A DNA stretch of 64,000 bases from Lysinibacillus irui (GCF_028877475.1 NZ_CP113527.1:2039501-2103500), one strand, 5' to 3'. Counted from the stretch's first letter, positions 9,161 through 19,153 are shown. The notes: generated from the sequence alone by a model not told the origin. Numbers and translations: made by a program.

Positions 9161-10138
9161 ATGACGCATCCAGAAATGGCGTACTTAAATTTACTACAAC
9201 ATATATTAGAACATGGCACGAAAAAAGAGGATCGTACAGGGACAGGTACATACAGTGTCTTTGGTTACCAAATGCGCTTCGATTTAAGCAAAGGCTTTCC
9301 ACTATTAACAACAAAGCGTGTGCCTTTTAAGCTTGTAGCGAGTGAATTGCTATGGTTCATAAAAGGGGATACAAATATTCGTTATCTATTACAGCATAAT
9401 AATCACATCTGGGATGAATGGGCATTTAAAAAATGGGTAGAATCAGACGATTATACTGGCCCTGATATGACGGATTTTGGTCGCCGTTGTTTAGTGGACG
9501 AATCGTTTAATGTCCTCTATCAAAAAGAGCTTGCCTCATTTTGTGAGCGTGTTTTAACAGACGATGATTTTGCACAACAGTACGGAGATCTTGGCAATGT
9601 TTATGGCAAACAATGGCGTCATTGGACAACCTCTAATGGAGAAAGCATTGACCAGTTACAGGATGTCATTGATCAAATTAAGCATAATCCTGACTCACGT
9701 CGTATCATTGTCAATGCATGGAATCCAGAGGATGTCATTAATGCGGGTGCAAAGGGCAGTAAAGCGGCATTACCGCCATGTCATGTCATGTTCCAGTTTT
9801 ATGTAGCTGATGGTAAATTAAGCTGTCAGTTAATGCAGAGAAGCTTAGATACATTATTAGGCTGTCCTTTCAATATTGCTTCTTACGCCTTATTAACTCA
9901 TTTGATTGCCCATGAATGTGGACTCGAGGTTGGTGAATTTATTCATAGCATTGGGGATGCTCATATCTATGCAAACCATGTGGAGCAAGTTAAGGAACAG
10001 CTTTCACGTGAGCCAAGAGACCTACCAACATTACACATCAATCCGAATAAAACATCGATTTTTGATATTGAGCTTGAGGATTTATCTATTGAAGGATATG
10101 ATCCGCATCCTACGATTAAAGCTCCTATTGCCGTATAA
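9161..10138 (+). CDS. thyA: Thymidylate synthase
   Basis: Makes dTMP from dUMP using 5,10-methylene-tetrahydrofolate. The 325-residue protein is of the long form with an insertion near residues 85-140. Landmarks: DRTGTGT, the catalytic Cys207 in [12 protein letters not shown], and the substrate-binding [19 protein letters not shown]. The start ATG at 9161 follows AAGGAG at somewhat long spacing (13 nt). In many Bacillota the dihydrofolate reductase gene follows directly; here it is 31 kb away at 41404. Confidence 0.97.
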   Translation: MTHPEMAYLNLLQHILEHGTKKEDRTGTGTYSVFGYQMRFDLSKGFPLLTTKRVPFKLVASELLWFIKGDTNIRYLLQHNNHIWDEWAFKKWVESDDYTGPDMTDFGRRCLVDESFNVLYQKELASFCERVLTDDDFAQQYGDLGNVYGKQWRHWTTSNGESIDQLQDVIDQIKHNPDSRRIIVNAWNPEDVINAGAKGSKAALPPCHVMFQFYVADGKLSCQLMQRSLDTLLGCPFNIASYALLTHLIAHECGLEVGEFIHSIGDAHIYANHVEQVKEQLSREPRDLPTLHINPNKTSIFDIELEDLSIEGYDPHPTIKAPIAV

Positions 10139-10141
10139 TAC

Positions 10142-10173
10142 TAGCAGCAGCCATTATGGTTGCTGTTTTTTCT
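10142..10173 (+). terminator. Probable terminator after thyA
   Basis: AGCAGCC ... GGTTGCT imperfect stem (with G-U pairs) and ATTAT loop, directly followed by six T residues, 10 bp past the thyA stop. Confidence 0.65.
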
Positions 10174-10258
10174 TGCTTTCATCTAGTTCTTACTAATCAT
10201 TTTAGTAAACGGGTAAATAGTTAGATGACTAGTTAAAGAGAAGTTGATTATATTAATT

Positions 10259-10507
10259 ATGGGATTATTAGCATTATTTGGAACAATGGCGTTCGTCAAC
10301 ATAATGGTAGAGGTGAAAGTTGTGAAGAATACACTAGTACTTCAAGCAGAAGAAAGTGAACCACATCCAAGACATCTAGAACAAAAAATTGGTTTGGAGC
10401 AACAAATGTTTTCTGTTAATACTGCAAAATTGTCAGAGCAGCAAGTCCTAGAGATGATGCAAATCATTGAGGAGATTCGGCTGAAAGGCTATAAAGAAAC
10501 ACTATAA
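10259..10507 (+). CDS. Small membrane-anchored protein, unknown
   Basis: An 82-residue protein with one N-terminal hydrophobic helix (about 1-17) followed by a charged, probably helical tail rich in Glu and Gln (EEIRLKGYKETL at the end). No family recognised. The start is uncertain: the ATG at 10259 lies about 12 nt after a weak GAAGTTGATT ribosome site, while an in-frame TTG at 10244 would lengthen the hydrophobic segment by five residues. It stands alone between thyA and the next small gene. Confidence 0.6.
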   Translation: MGLLALFGTMAFVNIMVEVKVVKNTLVLQAEESEPHPRHLEQKIGLEQQMFSVNTAKLSEQQVLEMMQIIEEIRLKGYKETL

Positions 10508-10551
10508 ATGTAAGCGCCTTCTAAGCTATAATGGCTGTGGAGGTGTTTTTT

Positions 10552-10758
10552 ATGAACGTAATTTTTATCGATTCATTTTCAGGGGAAGAATTATTACATA
10601 TGGTCTCACAGGATGTAGCGGGTATTTTGGCAGCTGCTCAGGGAGAAAGTGTGACATTTCCAGTAGGTCACTTTAAATATGAATTTCACAATTTAGATTT
10701 TTATGAGGACAATGGACAAATCCGTCAAGAATTAGTGATTTATGTGAAAAAAATATAA
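10552..10758 (+). CDS. Small soluble protein, unknown
   Basis: A 68-residue protein beginning MNVIFIDSF, with mixed beta-like sequence (VTFPVGHFKYEFHNLDFY) and no membrane segment or cysteine. The ATG at 10552 has a strong GGAGGTG about 7 nt upstream; the longer frame starting at 10531 would put that ribosome site inside the gene. It is preceded by a short gap and followed by the promoter of the Rrf2 regulator. I do not recognise the family. Confidence 0.7.
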   Translation: MNVIFIDSFSGEELLHMVSQDVAGILAAAQGESVTFPVGHFKYEFHNLDFYEDNGQIRQELVIYVKKI

Positions 10759-10809
10759 GTCATGCATGGGAAATAGTTAAAGGGAAACAATATTTACAGG
10801 TGACAGTGC

Positions 10810-10852
10810 TTGACTTTTTTCTGCACCTGTAACTATAATGGTTACAACAGGT
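10810..10852 (+). promoter_or_regulatory. Promoter with Rrf2-type operator in front of the YwnA-like gene
   Basis: TTGACT (10810-10815), 18-bp spacer, TATAAT (10834-10839). Over the -10 lies the inverted repeat CTGTAAC-N7-GTTACAACAG (10827-10850). The same CTGTAAC-N7-GTTACAA occurs before the next gene, which strongly suggests autoregulation. Confidence 0.8.
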
Positions 10853-10862
10853 GGTGATTCAT

Positions 10863-11276
10863 ATGGTGAACAGTCGATTTTCGGTGGCGATCCATATACT
10901 TTCGCTCATTGCCACAACATCTGATAAAAGCCTATTAACGTCCGATTTTATTGCTGGCAGTGTGAATACAAATCCGGTTGTGGTGAGACGTATGATTGGT
11001 GTCCTAAAAAAAGCGGGCTTACTTTCATCACGATCTGGGATGGCCGGCTACGAGCTATTAGTTGAGCCAAAGGATTTAACATTGTTAGCCATTTATCAAG
11101 CAATGGATGGGCCAAAGCAGCTTTTTGCGATTCATGATGAGCCTAATCCAGCGTGTGCAGTGGGACGTAAAATCCAACATACATTGGAAGGGGTTTATAC
11201 ATCTGTTTGGCAGGCAATGGAGGAGCAATTACAAGCACAGACGCTTCAGGACGTGCTAGATCAACTTCGTATTTAG
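10863..11276 (+). CDS. ywnA: Rrf2 family transcriptional regulator, YwnA-like
   Basis: A 137-residue DNA-binding protein with the Rrf2 winged helix at the N terminus (RFSVAIHIL, then NPVVVRRMIGVLKKAGLL about residues 40-57 and SRSGMAGYEL as wing). It has one cysteine (PACAVG, about residue 98) and lacks the three-cysteine Fe-S cluster of IscR/NsrR. ATG at 10863 follows AGGTGGTGATT. It is followed by a YwnB-like oxidoreductase, as in B. subtilis ywnAB. Its own promoter and that of ywnB carry the same palindrome, so it is probably an autoregulated repressor. Confidence 0.85.
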   Translation: MVNSRFSVAIHILSLIATTSDKSLLTSDFIAGSVNTNPVVVRRMIGVLKKAGLLSSRSGMAGYELLVEPKDLTLLAIYQAMDGPKQLFAIHDEPNPACAVGRKIQHTLEGVYTSVWQAMEEQLQAQTLQDVLDQLRI

Positions 11277-11300
11277 ACGGAGATGATCTTTTGTATCCAA

Positions 11301-11323
11301 CCTGTAACTAAAATAGTTACAAC
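11301..11323 (+). promoter_or_regulatory. Second copy of the Rrf2-type operator, in front of the YwnB-like gene
   Basis: CTGTAAC (11302-11308), N7, GTTACAA (11316-11322): the same arms and spacing as at 10827-10850. TAAAAT inside the spacer could be the -10; no convincing -35 is visible. Confidence 0.7.
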
Positions 11324-11345
11324 TATATTTGAGGAGGAAAATTGA

Positions 11346-11975
11346 ATGAAAATAGCAGTGATTGGTGCAACAGGGAAAGCAGGACAAAAAATAGTAGAGG
11401 AAGCGTTACAACGTGGTCATGAAGTAACAGCCATCGTTCGTTCGGCAGCAAAGGTAACAGCCTCTATTCCAGTGATTGAAAAAGAGGTTTTTGAATTAAC
11501 GCAAGAAGATGTGAAGGGCTTTGATGTGGTGGTAAATGCATTTGGTGCACCAGCAGGTCAAGAGGAGTTACATGTAAAAGCAGGTCGTCATTTGATTGCA
11601 ATTTTCAACGGAATTGACACAAAATTATTTGTCGTAGGTGGGGCAGGCAGTCTATTTGTGGACCCAGAGAAAAAAGTGCGTGTTATGGATACACCTGATT
11701 TCCCAGAGATGTTTTTGGCAACAGCCCAAAATCAAGGTCAAAACCTAGTGGATTTACAACAATCCTCTATTCATTGGACATTTTTAAGTCCTTCCGCATT
11801 TTTTGATCCAGAAGGCCCGCGTACAGGACACTACACAGCAGGTATTGACCACTTATTAGTAAATGACGCTGGTAACAGCTATGTAAGCTATGCCGATTAT
11901 GCGGTGGCTGTATTGGATGAGCTAGAACAACCTCAACATGAAAACAGCCGTTTTACTGTGACATCAAATAAATAA
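11346..11975 (+). CDS. ywnB: NAD(P)-binding oxidoreductase, NmrA/atypical SDR, YwnB-like
   Basis: A 209-residue Rossmann-fold protein starting with the nucleotide-binding motif GATGKAG at residues 7-13. It has the size and layout of the YwnB-like 'NAD(P)H azoreductase / epimerase-like' group. GAGGAGG precedes the ATG at 11346. It lies 70 bp downstream of the Rrf2 regulator and has its own copy of the operator, so it is probably derepressed under electrophile or oxidative stress as for related ywnAB-type pairs. The substrate is not deducible. Confidence 0.85.
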   Translation: MKIAVIGATGKAGQKIVEEALQRGHEVTAIVRSAAKVTASIPVIEKEVFELTQEDVKGFDVVVNAFGAPAGQEELHVKAGRHLIAIFNGIDTKLFVVGGAGSLFVDPEKKVRVMDTPDFPEMFLATAQNQGQNLVDLQQSSIHWTFLSPSAFFDPEGPRTGHYTAGIDHLLVNDAGNSYVSYADYAVAVLDELEQPQHENSRFTVTSNK

Positions 11976-11984
11976 TAATGAAAT

Positions 11985-12031
11985 GAAAACCAATAAAGTT
12001 GACGAAGAGAACAACTTTATTGGTTTTTTGA
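11985..12031 (+). terminator. Strong rho-independent terminator after ywnB
   Basis: 16-bp perfect stem AAAACCAATAAAGTTG (11986-12001) / complement at 12012-12027 with a 10-nt loop, followed by T residues. Confidence 0.9.
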
Positions 12032-12188
12032 CTTTTAATTCATGTTTCCAATCCATTTAAGTTAATTTTGACTTTACCTAAGAACAATATAACGGCTAAT
12101 ATTGCTCGACCATTAATAAAATATGCTCGGTTTTTAGCGGATTTTTTGCTTTTTTGAAGGATTTTTTTCGTTTACAGAAAAATGACTG

Positions 12189-12217
12189 TTTACAATACGA
12201 CTTTTATTAGCTACTAT
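12189..12217 (+). promoter_or_regulatory. Probable promoter of aspA
   Basis: TTTACA (12189-12194), 17-bp spacer, TACTAT (12212-12217), about 35 bp before the aspA start. Confidence 0.5.
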
Positions 12218-12252
12218 CAAGTGTGAGTATTACATAAAAGGAGACGACAATA

Positions 12253-13671
12253 ATGTCAACACAACGAATAGAAAAAGATTTTTTAGGTGAGCGCGTATTA
12301 CCAGCAGAAGCGTATTATGGAATTCAAACACTGCGTGCTACGGAAAACTTCCCAATTACAGGCTACACAATTCACTCTTCACTAATTAAAGCAATGGGGA
12401 TAGTGAAAAAAGCAGCTGCATTAAGTAATATGGAAGTACACCTATTATCAAAAGAAATTGGTGAGGCAATTGTCGAAGCTGCACAAGAAGTGATCGATGG
12501 CAAATGGGATGCAGAATTTATTGTAGACCCAATCCAAGGTGGCGCAGGTACATCCATCAATATGAATGCCAATGAAGTGATCGCGAACCGTGCCCTAGAA
12601 ATTTTAGGGAAAGAAAAAGGGGACTATCACACAGTAAGTCCAAATAGTCATGTTAATATGTCACAATCAACAAACGATGCTTTCCCAACAGCGATCCATA
12701 TCGCTGTGTTAAATTTAATAGATGAATTACTTGAAACGATGGATTATATGCAATCTGTCTTCCATCAAAAAGCGGAGCAATTTGCTCATGTTATTAAAAT
12801 GGGCCGAACGCATTTACAAGATGCAGTGCCAATCCGTTTAGGACAAGAGTTTGAGGCTTATTGCCGTGTGATTAATCGTGATATCGTACGCATTCGTCAA
12901 ACACGTCCAAATCTTTATGATGTGAACATGGGTGCAACGGCTGTAGGAACAGGCTTAAATGCTTTCCCAGATTACATTAAATCTGTTGATGAGCATCTTG
13001 CTGAAATTTCTGGTTTACCATTAAAAGGTGCGACACATTTAGTGGATGCAACACAAAATACAGATGCCTACACAGAAGTATCTGGTGCTTTAAAAATCTG
13101 TATGATTAATATGTCTAAAATCGCTAATGACTTACGTTTAATGGCTTCTGGTCCACGTGCAGGCTTAGGGGAAATCCTATTACCAGCTCGTCAACCAGGT
13201 TCTTCTATCATGCCAGGTAAAGTTAACCCTGTTATGCCAGAGGTACTGAACCAAGTTGCTTTCCAAGTAATTGGCAACGACCATACAATTTCTCTAGCTT
13301 CTGAAGCTGGACAATTAGAATTAAACGTAATGGAGCCTGTATTAGTATTCAACCTAATCCAATCGATTAGCATTATGAATAATGTTTTCCGTGCGTTTAC
13401 GGAAAATTGCTTAAAAGATATTGAAGCAAATGAAGAGCGTATGAAAGAATATGTAGAGAAAAGTGTAGGGGTATTAACTGCTGTTAACCCTCATATCGGC
13501 TATGAAGTAGCTGCTCGCTTAGCGCGTGAAGCTATTCTGACAGGTCGTTCAATTCGTGAGCTTTGTATCGAAGAAGGCGTCTTAACAAAAGAGCAATTAG
13601 ATTTAATCTTAGATCCATATGAAATGACACACCCAGGGATCGCTGGTTCTAGTATTATGAAATTAAAATAA
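12253..13671 (+). CDS. aspA: Aspartate ammonia-lyase
   Basis: Cytosolic tetrameric lyase that deaminates L-aspartate to fumarate. The 472-residue length is standard for the aspartase/fumarase superfamily. Visible conserved blocks are SQSTNDAFPTA (about 137-147), GRTHLQDAVP (about 185-194) and the superfamily signature GSSIMPGKVNP (about 317-327), which carries the mobile catalytic Ser. AAAGGAG precedes the ATG at 12253. It stands as a single gene with its own promoter and terminator; no asparaginase gene is adjacent, unlike B. subtilis ansAB. Confidence 0.96.
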   Translation: MSTQRIEKDFLGERVLPAEAYYGIQTLRATENFPITGYTIHSSLIKAMGIVKKAAALSNMEVHLLSKEIGEAIVEAAQEVIDGKWDAEFIVDPIQGGAGTSINMNANEVIANRALEILGKEKGDYHTVSPNSHVNMSQSTNDAFPTAIHIAVLNLIDELLETMDYMQSVFHQKAEQFAHVIKMGRTHLQDAVPIRLGQEFEAYCRVINRDIVRIRQTRPNLYDVNMGATAVGTGLNAFPDYIKSVDEHLAEISGLPLKGATHLVDATQNTDAYTEVSGALKICMINMSKIANDLRLMASGPRAGLGEILLPARQPGSSIMPGKVNPVMPEVLNQVAFQVIGNDHTISLASEAGQLELNVMEPVLVFNLIQSISIMNNVFRAFTENCLKDIEANEERMKEYVEKSVGVLTAVNPHIGYEVAARLAREAILTGRSIRELCIEEGVLTKEQLDLILDPYEMTHPGIAGSSIMKLK

Positions 13672-13683
13672 ATCTAGATTTCA

Positions 13684-13726
13684 AGACTGTAGACATGCTA
13701 CTAAAGCTGTCTATAGTCTTTTTTTG
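13684..13726 (+). terminator. Terminator after aspA
   Basis: AGACTGTAGACA (13684-13695) pairs with TGTCTATAGTCT (13708-13719) with one G-U pair, followed by seven T residues. Confidence 0.88.
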
Positions 13727-13860
13727 TGAACAATTATCGGAGATTTAAGGAATGCTTTGTGTCTTTATTCTTATAAAAATAGAGCTTTTCTTTATGATTT
13801 TTAGGATTATTCAACTATAATGATGGTATAGAAGTAATATTTTAGTTGGGGGAATTTGTT

Positions 13861-15120
13861 ATGAGTTTACGAAAAAAGAGTTTACTTGGCTTTTCTGTTT
13901 TAAATGTCTTAATGATTGCTATTTTATTTATTGATTTAGCCAATGTAACGTCATTAGAATGGCTTTCTACCATTTTAACCATCGTAGGAATCACGATTAC
14001 ACTATCTTACACGGCGTATGTGCACTACAAAGTTATTCAGCCAATTAAACAGTTAACCGAGGCTGCACAAGGGATTACTGCAGGCCATTTAGATAATGTG
14101 AACATTGAGGTTCGAGACAATAGTGAAATTTCTCAGCTAGCACAATCCTTTTTAGAAATGAAGGAACAATTACAAACAATGTCACAAAAAATTGCACACA
14201 GCTCATCTGATTTATCAGCAAGCATTGAGGAGTTATCAGCAAGTACGAATGAAATTACTCTTGCTGTAGAAGAAGTAGATCAACAAATGGAAAAAACGTC
14301 TGAGGGCTTAAAACAGGCTGCCGAGTCGGCTTATTCTAGCGCAAATGCGATGCAGGAAACGGTCGCTGGAATCGAACGAATTACCGTTGCTACACAGGAT
14401 GTTTTTGATCATGCGAAGGATGCCAATGATATTGCAGGAAATGGTGCAAAGATTTTACATGTTGCGAAGGAGCAAATGCAATTTATTTCCGCTTCAACTG
14501 AAAAAACAAGTGGTCTTATGCAACAATTATCAAGTAAAATGACAGATATAAAAGCGATGACTGATATGATTACGGCTATTACAGATCAAACAAATCTATT
14601 AGCATTAAATGCAGCCATTGAAGCTGCTCGTGCTGGGGAGCATGGAAAAGGCTTTGCGGTCGTGGCTGAGGAAGTGCGTCAGTTAGCTGAGCAATCAAAG
14701 CATTCTGCTACGCAAATTGTGGACTTAGTCGTGGGGATTGAAAGTGATACAAAACAAGTTGCGTCAGCAGTGGAAGATGATTTAAAAAATGTCCAACAGG
14801 GTGTTTATGTCATTGATGAAGCAACAACATCTTTTGGAACGATTTCACAGCATGTTCGCGAAATGACAGGTCAGCTTGAGGACATTTCAACGACAGCTGA
14901 ACAGCTTGCTAGTAGCGCGAATGAAGTGGCATCCTCTGTCACAACGATTGCAGATGACATGGGCAAGCTATCTAATTACACAGAAGTTGTTTTACATTCA
15001 ATGGATGAACAAACTGCCTCCATGCAAGTAGTCAATCATGTTACACAGGATTTAACCGTGCAAGCTGATAATTTACAGAAGCTAACCAATCGATTTGATT
15101 ATGAAAAAGAGCGTTTTTAG
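13861..15120 (+). CDS. Methyl-accepting chemotaxis protein with minimal sensor region
   Basis: A 419-residue chemoreceptor. Two membrane helices (about 9-27 and 36-55) enclose only a very short external loop, then come HAMP (about 55-105) and the signalling domain with the conserved hairpin [20 protein letters not shown] and [15 protein letters not shown]. With almost no external domain it probably senses membrane state, energy or an intracellular cue. The ATG at 13861 follows GGGGGA; a TTG at 13846 would precede the ribosome site. Single-gene unit with a downstream terminator. Confidence 0.92.
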   Translation: MSLRKKSLLGFSVLNVLMIAILFIDLANVTSLEWLSTILTIVGITITLSYTAYVHYKVIQPIKQLTEAAQGITAGHLDNVNIEVRDNSEISQLAQSFLEMKEQLQTMSQKIAHSSSDLSASIEELSASTNEITLAVEEVDQQMEKTSEGLKQAAESAYSSANAMQETVAGIERITVATQDVFDHAKDANDIAGNGAKILHVAKEQMQFISASTEKTSGLMQQLSSKMTDIKAMTDMITAITDQTNLLALNAAIEAARAGEHGKGFAVVAEEVRQLAEQSKHSATQIVDLVVGIESDTKQVASAVEDDLKNVQQGVYVIDEATTSFGTISQHVREMTGQLEDISTTAEQLASSANEVASSVTTIADDMGKLSNYTEVVLHSMDEQTASMQVVNHVTQDLTVQADNLQKLTNRFDYEKERF

Positions 15121-15196
15121 TCCTGAAATAATTATTTTACATAAAATAAATTTACTAGTTTTTTAATATAATTTTTCATTCGCTTTAGCTAGCAAG

Positions 15197-15250
15197 ACAA
15201 GAGGCTTTTTTACAGATGACCAATTTTCTGTAAAATATGCCTCTTTTTTT
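15197..15250 (+). terminator. Terminator after the chemoreceptor gene
   Basis: AAGAGGC (15199-15205) / GCCTCTT (15239-15245), extended inward by TTTTTTACAGA / TCTGTAAAA, then T8. The rest of 15121-15558 up to ureA contains no gene that I can support. Confidence 0.85.
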
Positions 15251-15403
15251 ATTAATTATTTAGCAAACTTGTAAATTCACAGATAAATAAAAATGTTGAA
15301 TTTTTTAATGTAGTTTCTTATAATGGACTAGCTGTTACCTCTATTACTCACTTCAACTATTGCAACCCGCATTCGCCGGGTCAACAAGTCATTTCTATTT
15401 CTC

Positions 15404-15422
15404 TTCGCAAATCCCTTGCGAA
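15404..15422. promoter_or_regulatory. Perfect inverted repeat in the urease leader, candidate regulatory site
   Basis: TTCGCAA-N5-TTGCGAA, about 140 bp before ureA. A smaller inverted repeat, CCCG..CGGG, lies at 15366-15380. No clear -35/-10 pair and no consensus TnrA/GlnR box (TGTNA-N7-TNACA) was found. It could be an operator or an RNA hairpin in the leader. Confidence 0.4.
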
Positions 15423-15558
15423 ATCATAATTTGTAAGACAACAACTAAATGCACGTACAACTAAATCGTTAGAACATTTCAAACTACTGAAAGGAAGTTA
15501 TGTCCAGAAAAAATATTATTGAAAGATAATTCTGAATATAGGAAAGTGAGAGATTGGA

Positions 15559-15861
15559 TTGAAGCTATCACCAGTTGAACAAGAAAAATTACTCCTCCAT
15601 GTGGCAGGAGAACTTGCGCTGAAAAGAAAAGCTCGTGGCTTAAAGCTAAATTATCCGGAAGCTGTGGCACTGATTAGTAGTTTTATTATGGAAGGTGCTC
15701 GAGACGGCAAAACGGTAGCGCAGCTGATGAGTGAGGCTAAGCATGTACTCACAGCTGAAGATGTAATGGAAGGTGTCGGGGACATGATTTCAGATGTGCA
15801 GGTTGAGTGTACATTCCCAGATGGGACGAAGCTTGTTACGGTTCACCGTCCAATTCAATAA
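15559..15861 (+). CDS. ureA: Urease gamma subunit
   Basis: The 100-residue gamma subunit of the urease apoenzyme (UreABC), which hydrolyses urea to ammonia and carbamate. Start is a TTG at 15559 ([14 protein letters not shown]), matching the family N terminus; the ribosome site AAGTGAGAG is weak and no better start exists. The conserved [12 protein letters not shown] and [13 protein letters not shown] are present. It is the first gene of a continuous run, ureABCEFGD followed by a nickel importer, through 25449. Confidence 0.95.
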   Translation: MKLSPVEQEKLLLHVAGELALKRKARGLKLNYPEAVALISSFIMEGARDGKTVAQLMSEAKHVLTAEDVMEGVGDMISDVQVECTFPDGTKLVTVHRPIQ

Positions 15862-15875
15862 AGGAGTGTTGGAGA

Positions 15876-16244
15876 ATGATTCCTGGAGAAATCCGACCGA
15901 AAAACGGTGTCATTGAAATCAATGTGGGTAGAGCGACGAAAAAGGTATTGGTAGCCAATACAGGTGACCGACCTATACAAGTAGGTTCCCATTTTCATTT
16001 TATCGAGGTTAATAGATTTCTAGAGTTTAATCGGCAAGATGCTATTGGTATGCATCTCAATATTCCATCAGGGACAGCGGTGCGCTTTGAACCTGGTGAG
16101 GAAAAAGAGGTGGAGCTTGTCGAGTTTGGTGGCAAACAGCATGTCTTTGGTTTAAATAGGCTAACAGAGGGCTCTACCCACCATAAGGAAGAAATTTTAG
16201 ATAAGGCAATTGAAGGTGGCTTTAAAGGAGCGGAAGAAAAATGA
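15876..16244 (+). CDS. ureB: Urease beta subunit
   Basis: A 122-residue beta subunit. It begins [11 protein letters not shown], as expected for the family, behind AAAGGAG; the longer frame from 15807 is a shadow of ureA. Conserved features: [20 protein letters not shown] and [11 protein letters not shown]. Its stop codon overlaps the ureC start (ATGA at 16241-16244), implying coupled translation and equal stoichiometry with the alpha subunit. In this organism beta and gamma are separate, the usual bacterial arrangement, unlike the fused form of Helicobacter. Confidence 0.96.
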   Translation: MIPGEIRPKNGVIEINVGRATKKVLVANTGDRPIQVGSHFHFIEVNRFLEFNRQDAIGMHLNIPSGTAVRFEPGEEKEVELVEFGGKQHVFGLNRLTEGSTHHKEEILDKAIEGGFKGAEEK

Positions 16245-17956
16245 AGGTAACACATGAAGCTTACGCGAAAATGTTTGGTCCCACTGTCGGAGATAAAGTT
16301 CGTTTAGCAGATACAGACCTGTGGATTGAAATTGAGAAGGATTATACATCCTACGGGGACGAAGGGGTCTTCGGTGGTGGTAAATCATTACGTGTCTCGA
16401 TGGGGCAAAATGGTAAAAATACACGTGATGAAGGTGTGCTTGATACCGTCATTACTAATGTCATCATTATAGATTATACAGGGATTGTCAAAGCAGATAT
16501 CGGTATAAAGGATGGACGTATTATTGGTATTGGGAAAGCTGGTAATCCGAACAGCATGGACGGAGTCGATCAGGACATGATTATCGGCGTTGGTACAGAG
16601 GTTTATGCAGGTGAAGGGCTAATTGCTACGGCAGGAGCCATTGATACACATATCCATTTCATCAGCCCTGATCAGGTGGAGACGGCCCTACTAGCAGGGA
16701 CAACAACTTTTATTGGTGGTGGAACAGGCCCAGCAGCTGGCTCGAAGGCGACGAGCTTAACAGCGGGTGAATGGCATTTGCATCGCATGTTGCAAGCAGT
16801 TGAGGGCTTCCCAATAAATGTTGGCTTACTTGGAAAGGGAAGTGCATCTGAGCCAGCACCCATCATAGAACAAGTCCGTGCAGGTGCGATTGGTTTGAAA
16901 ATTCATGAGGACTGGGGCGCAACACCAGCAGCGCTAGATCAAAGTTTATCTGTTGCAGATGACTATGATATTCAGGTTGCTCTTCATTCGGATACATTGA
17001 ATGAAGCGGGTTTTGTGGAAGATACAATTAATGCGATTGATGGGCGAGTCATTCATATTTTCCATACGGAGGGGGCAGGTGGAGGACATGCGCCAGACCA
17101 GCTTGTCATGGCATCATTACCCAATATTTTGCCAGCATCTACAAATCCAACAAAACCGTTTACAACGAACACTATAGATGAGCATTTAGATATGCTAATG
17201 GTCTGCCACCATTTAAAGCATGATGTACCAGAGGATGTGGCATTTGCGGATTCCCGCATTCGACCAGAAACGATTGCAGCGGAAGATATTATGCAAGATT
17301 TAGGGATTTTAAGTATTATGTCTTCGGACTCACAAGCGATGGGACGTGTTGGTGAGGTAACGCTACGAACGTTCCAAACAGCAGACAAAATGAAGAAGCA
17401 ACGTGGTCCATTACCACAGGATGAAGGCAAGGATCATGATAATTATCGTGTTAAGCGCTATATGGCAAAGCTGAATATTAACCCGGCGATTGCCCACGGA
17501 ATTAGCCATGAGGTAGGTTCGCTAGAGGAAGGGAAGCTAGCAGATATCGTCCTTTGGGAGCCAGCATTCTTTGGTGTTAAGGCAGAAGTAGTCATTAAGG
17601 CAGGGATTGCGGTCTATGGCATCACAGGTGATCCGAATGCGTCGATTCCTACGCCACAGCCAATGAAAGGACGTCAAACATTTGGCTTTTATGGTCAAGG
17701 TCCTCAAAATTGTGGCATGACATTTTTACCGAAAATCGCTGTGGAGGAAGGCCTACCTGAAAAATTAGGCTTAAAACGAATGATTGGTACGGTTTCGAAT
17801 TGCCGAAATATTCGTAAAGCTGACATGAAGCTCAACAATGCAACACCACAGATTGATGTGAATCCAGAAACCTATGAAGTAAAAATTGATGGGGAACTAG
17901 CAACATGTGAGCCTGTGGATATATTACCAATGGCCCAACGATATTTCCTATTCTAA
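16241..17956 (+). CDS. ureC: Urease alpha subunit (catalytic)
   Basis: A 571-residue catalytic subunit with the bi-nickel centre. Nickel ligands visible are His137 and His139 (DTHIHF), the lysine to be carbamylated (Lys220 in GLKIHEDWG) and His residues in [10 protein letters not shown] and [10 protein letters not shown]. The flap histidine is in MVCHHLKHD and the last ligand Asp is in [10 protein letters not shown]. Length and every active-site block are intact, so the enzyme should be active. It overlaps ureB by 4 bp and is followed by the accessory genes after 51 bp. Confidence 0.98.
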   Translation: MKVTHEAYAKMFGPTVGDKVRLADTDLWIEIEKDYTSYGDEGVFGGGKSLRVSMGQNGKNTRDEGVLDTVITNVIIIDYTGIVKADIGIKDGRIIGIGKAGNPNSMDGVDQDMIIGVGTEVYAGEGLIATAGAIDTHIHFISPDQVETALLAGTTTFIGGGTGPAAGSKATSLTAGEWHLHRMLQAVEGFPINVGLLGKGSASEPAPIIEQVRAGAIGLKIHEDWGATPAALDQSLSVADDYDIQVALHSDTLNEAGFVEDTINAIDGRVIHIFHTEGAGGGHAPDQLVMASLPNILPASTNPTKPFTTNTIDEHLDMLMVCHHLKHDVPEDVAFADSRIRPETIAAEDIMQDLGILSIMSSDSQAMGRVGEVTLRTFQTADKMKKQRGPLPQDEGKDHDNYRVKRYMAKLNINPAIAHGISHEVGSLEEGKLADIVLWEPAFFGVKAEVVIKAGIAVYGITGDPNASIPTPQPMKGRQTFGFYGQGPQNCGMTFLPKIAVEEGLPEKLGLKRMIGTVSNCRNIRKADMKLNNATPQIDVNPETYEVKIDGELATCEPVDILPMAQRYFLF

Positions 17957-18007
17957 GCCATCAAAGTGAGAGGAACAGCTAAAAATAGAGGATGAGGTGC
18001 AGAACTT

Positions 18008-18454
18008 ATGTTAATTGAAAAAGTAATAGGCAATATTGCTAATGAAGAAGAACATCAACAGAAAACAACAGAATGGATTGAGCTAGAGTGGGAGGAATTA
18101 AGCAAACGAATTCTTCGTACGACAACGGATCAAGGTACAGATATTGCTTTGCGTTTAGAGGGAGAAGAACCATTACAATATGGCGACTTATTATTTGAGG
18201 ATGCCGAACGTCGTATTGCAATTCGCACGAAGCTGGAGCCCGTTATCGTTATTACCCCAAAAGACATGTACGAAATGGGGAAATCAGCATTTGAATTAGG
18301 GAATCGCCATACACCTTGCTTAATTGAAAACAATGAAATCATCGTACGAGCAGATCATACGATTAATCCATTACTAGATGAAATAGGGGTGCATTATGAA
18401 ACTACTGAAAGACGTTTCAAGCAGCCATTTAAATACCGTGGACACTCTCACTAA
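18008..18454 (+). CDS. ureE: Urease accessory protein UreE (nickel chaperone)
   Basis: A 148-residue metallochaperone that hands nickel to the UreG-UreF-UreD complex. The C-terminal domain keeps ELGNRHTPCLIE with the conserved metal-binding His, and the protein ends in a short GHSH motif rather than the long His tail of Klebsiella UreE. ATG at 18008 follows a moderate GAGGTG site. Its 3' end overlaps ureF by 59 bp. Confidence 0.92.
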   Translation: MLIEKVIGNIANEEEHQQKTTEWIELEWEELSKRILRTTTDQGTDIALRLEGEEPLQYGDLLFEDAERRIAIRTKLEPVIVITPKDMYEMGKSAFELGNRHTPCLIENNEIIVRADHTINPLLDEIGVHYETTERRFKQPFKYRGHSH

Positions 18455-19136
18455 TTTATCCTTATTGCATTTATTGCAAATCCATGATTCTGCCTTTCCA
18501 ATCGGTTCCTATACCCACTCTTATGGTATGGAAACGTATATTCAAGAGGATCGCATTCGCACGAAGGAACATTTAGTTGAATTTTGTCAGGTGTATCTAG
18601 AGCAAAATTTAGTGTATGGGGATGCCATCCTTATTCAGGAGGCGTTCCATGCAGCACAAGCCCGAAATGTTACACGCCTTATTGAACTGGATGAACTGTG
18701 TGGCGCTATGAAGCTAGCGAAGGAGTCAAGAGATGCTAGTGTCAATGTAGGGAAGCAATTTATGCGAACAGTAGCCCCACTTATGGATAGCCCTTTTTTA
18801 TTGCAATGGAAGGATCACATTGATCAGGAAGTCGTGAAAGGTCATTATGCAGTTTTATATGGGATTTATTGTGAAGCACTAGGTGTTAACGTTTTTCATG
18901 CTGTCATGACCTTTATGTATGCAACAATTAGTGGCCTCGTTCAAAATGCCGTACGAGCAGTGCCGTTCGGTCAAAACACAGGTGTCCAAGCCCTACATAA
19001 GCTCCTTGCCTCGGTGGAGGAAGCTGCCAAAACGGTGAAGACGTTAACGCTAGATGACCTTGCCAATAATGCGCTAGGTATAGAACTAGCCTCCATGAAG
19101 CATGAGTTTTTATTTTCGAGATTATTTATTTCATAG
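18396..19136 (+). CDS. ureF: Urease accessory protein UreF
   Basis: An alpha-helical GTPase-activating/scaffold protein for UreG, 246 residues. Family blocks: [19 protein letters not shown] (about 32-50), VGKQFMRT and [14 protein letters not shown]. The chosen ATG at 18396 has AGGGGTG upstream and lies inside ureE; there is no later Met before the conserved core, so the overlap appears real. Confidence 0.92.
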   Translation: MKLLKDVSSSHLNTVDTLTNLSLLHLLQIHDSAFPIGSYTHSYGMETYIQEDRIRTKEHLVEFCQVYLEQNLVYGDAILIQEAFHAAQARNVTRLIELDELCGAMKLAKESRDASVNVGKQFMRTVAPLMDSPFLLQWKDHIDQEVVKGHYAVLYGIYCEALGVNVFHAVMTFMYATISGLVQNAVRAVPFGQNTGVQALHKLLASVEEAAKTVKTLTLDDLANNALGIELASMKHEFLFSRLFIS

Positions 19137-19153
19137 AAAGCGAGAGGATAGAT

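Noticed and set aside
15404-15422. ComA box
   Set aside because: The arms are in the opposite order (CGCAA first, TTGCG second) from TTGCGG-N4-CCGCAA, with a different spacing.
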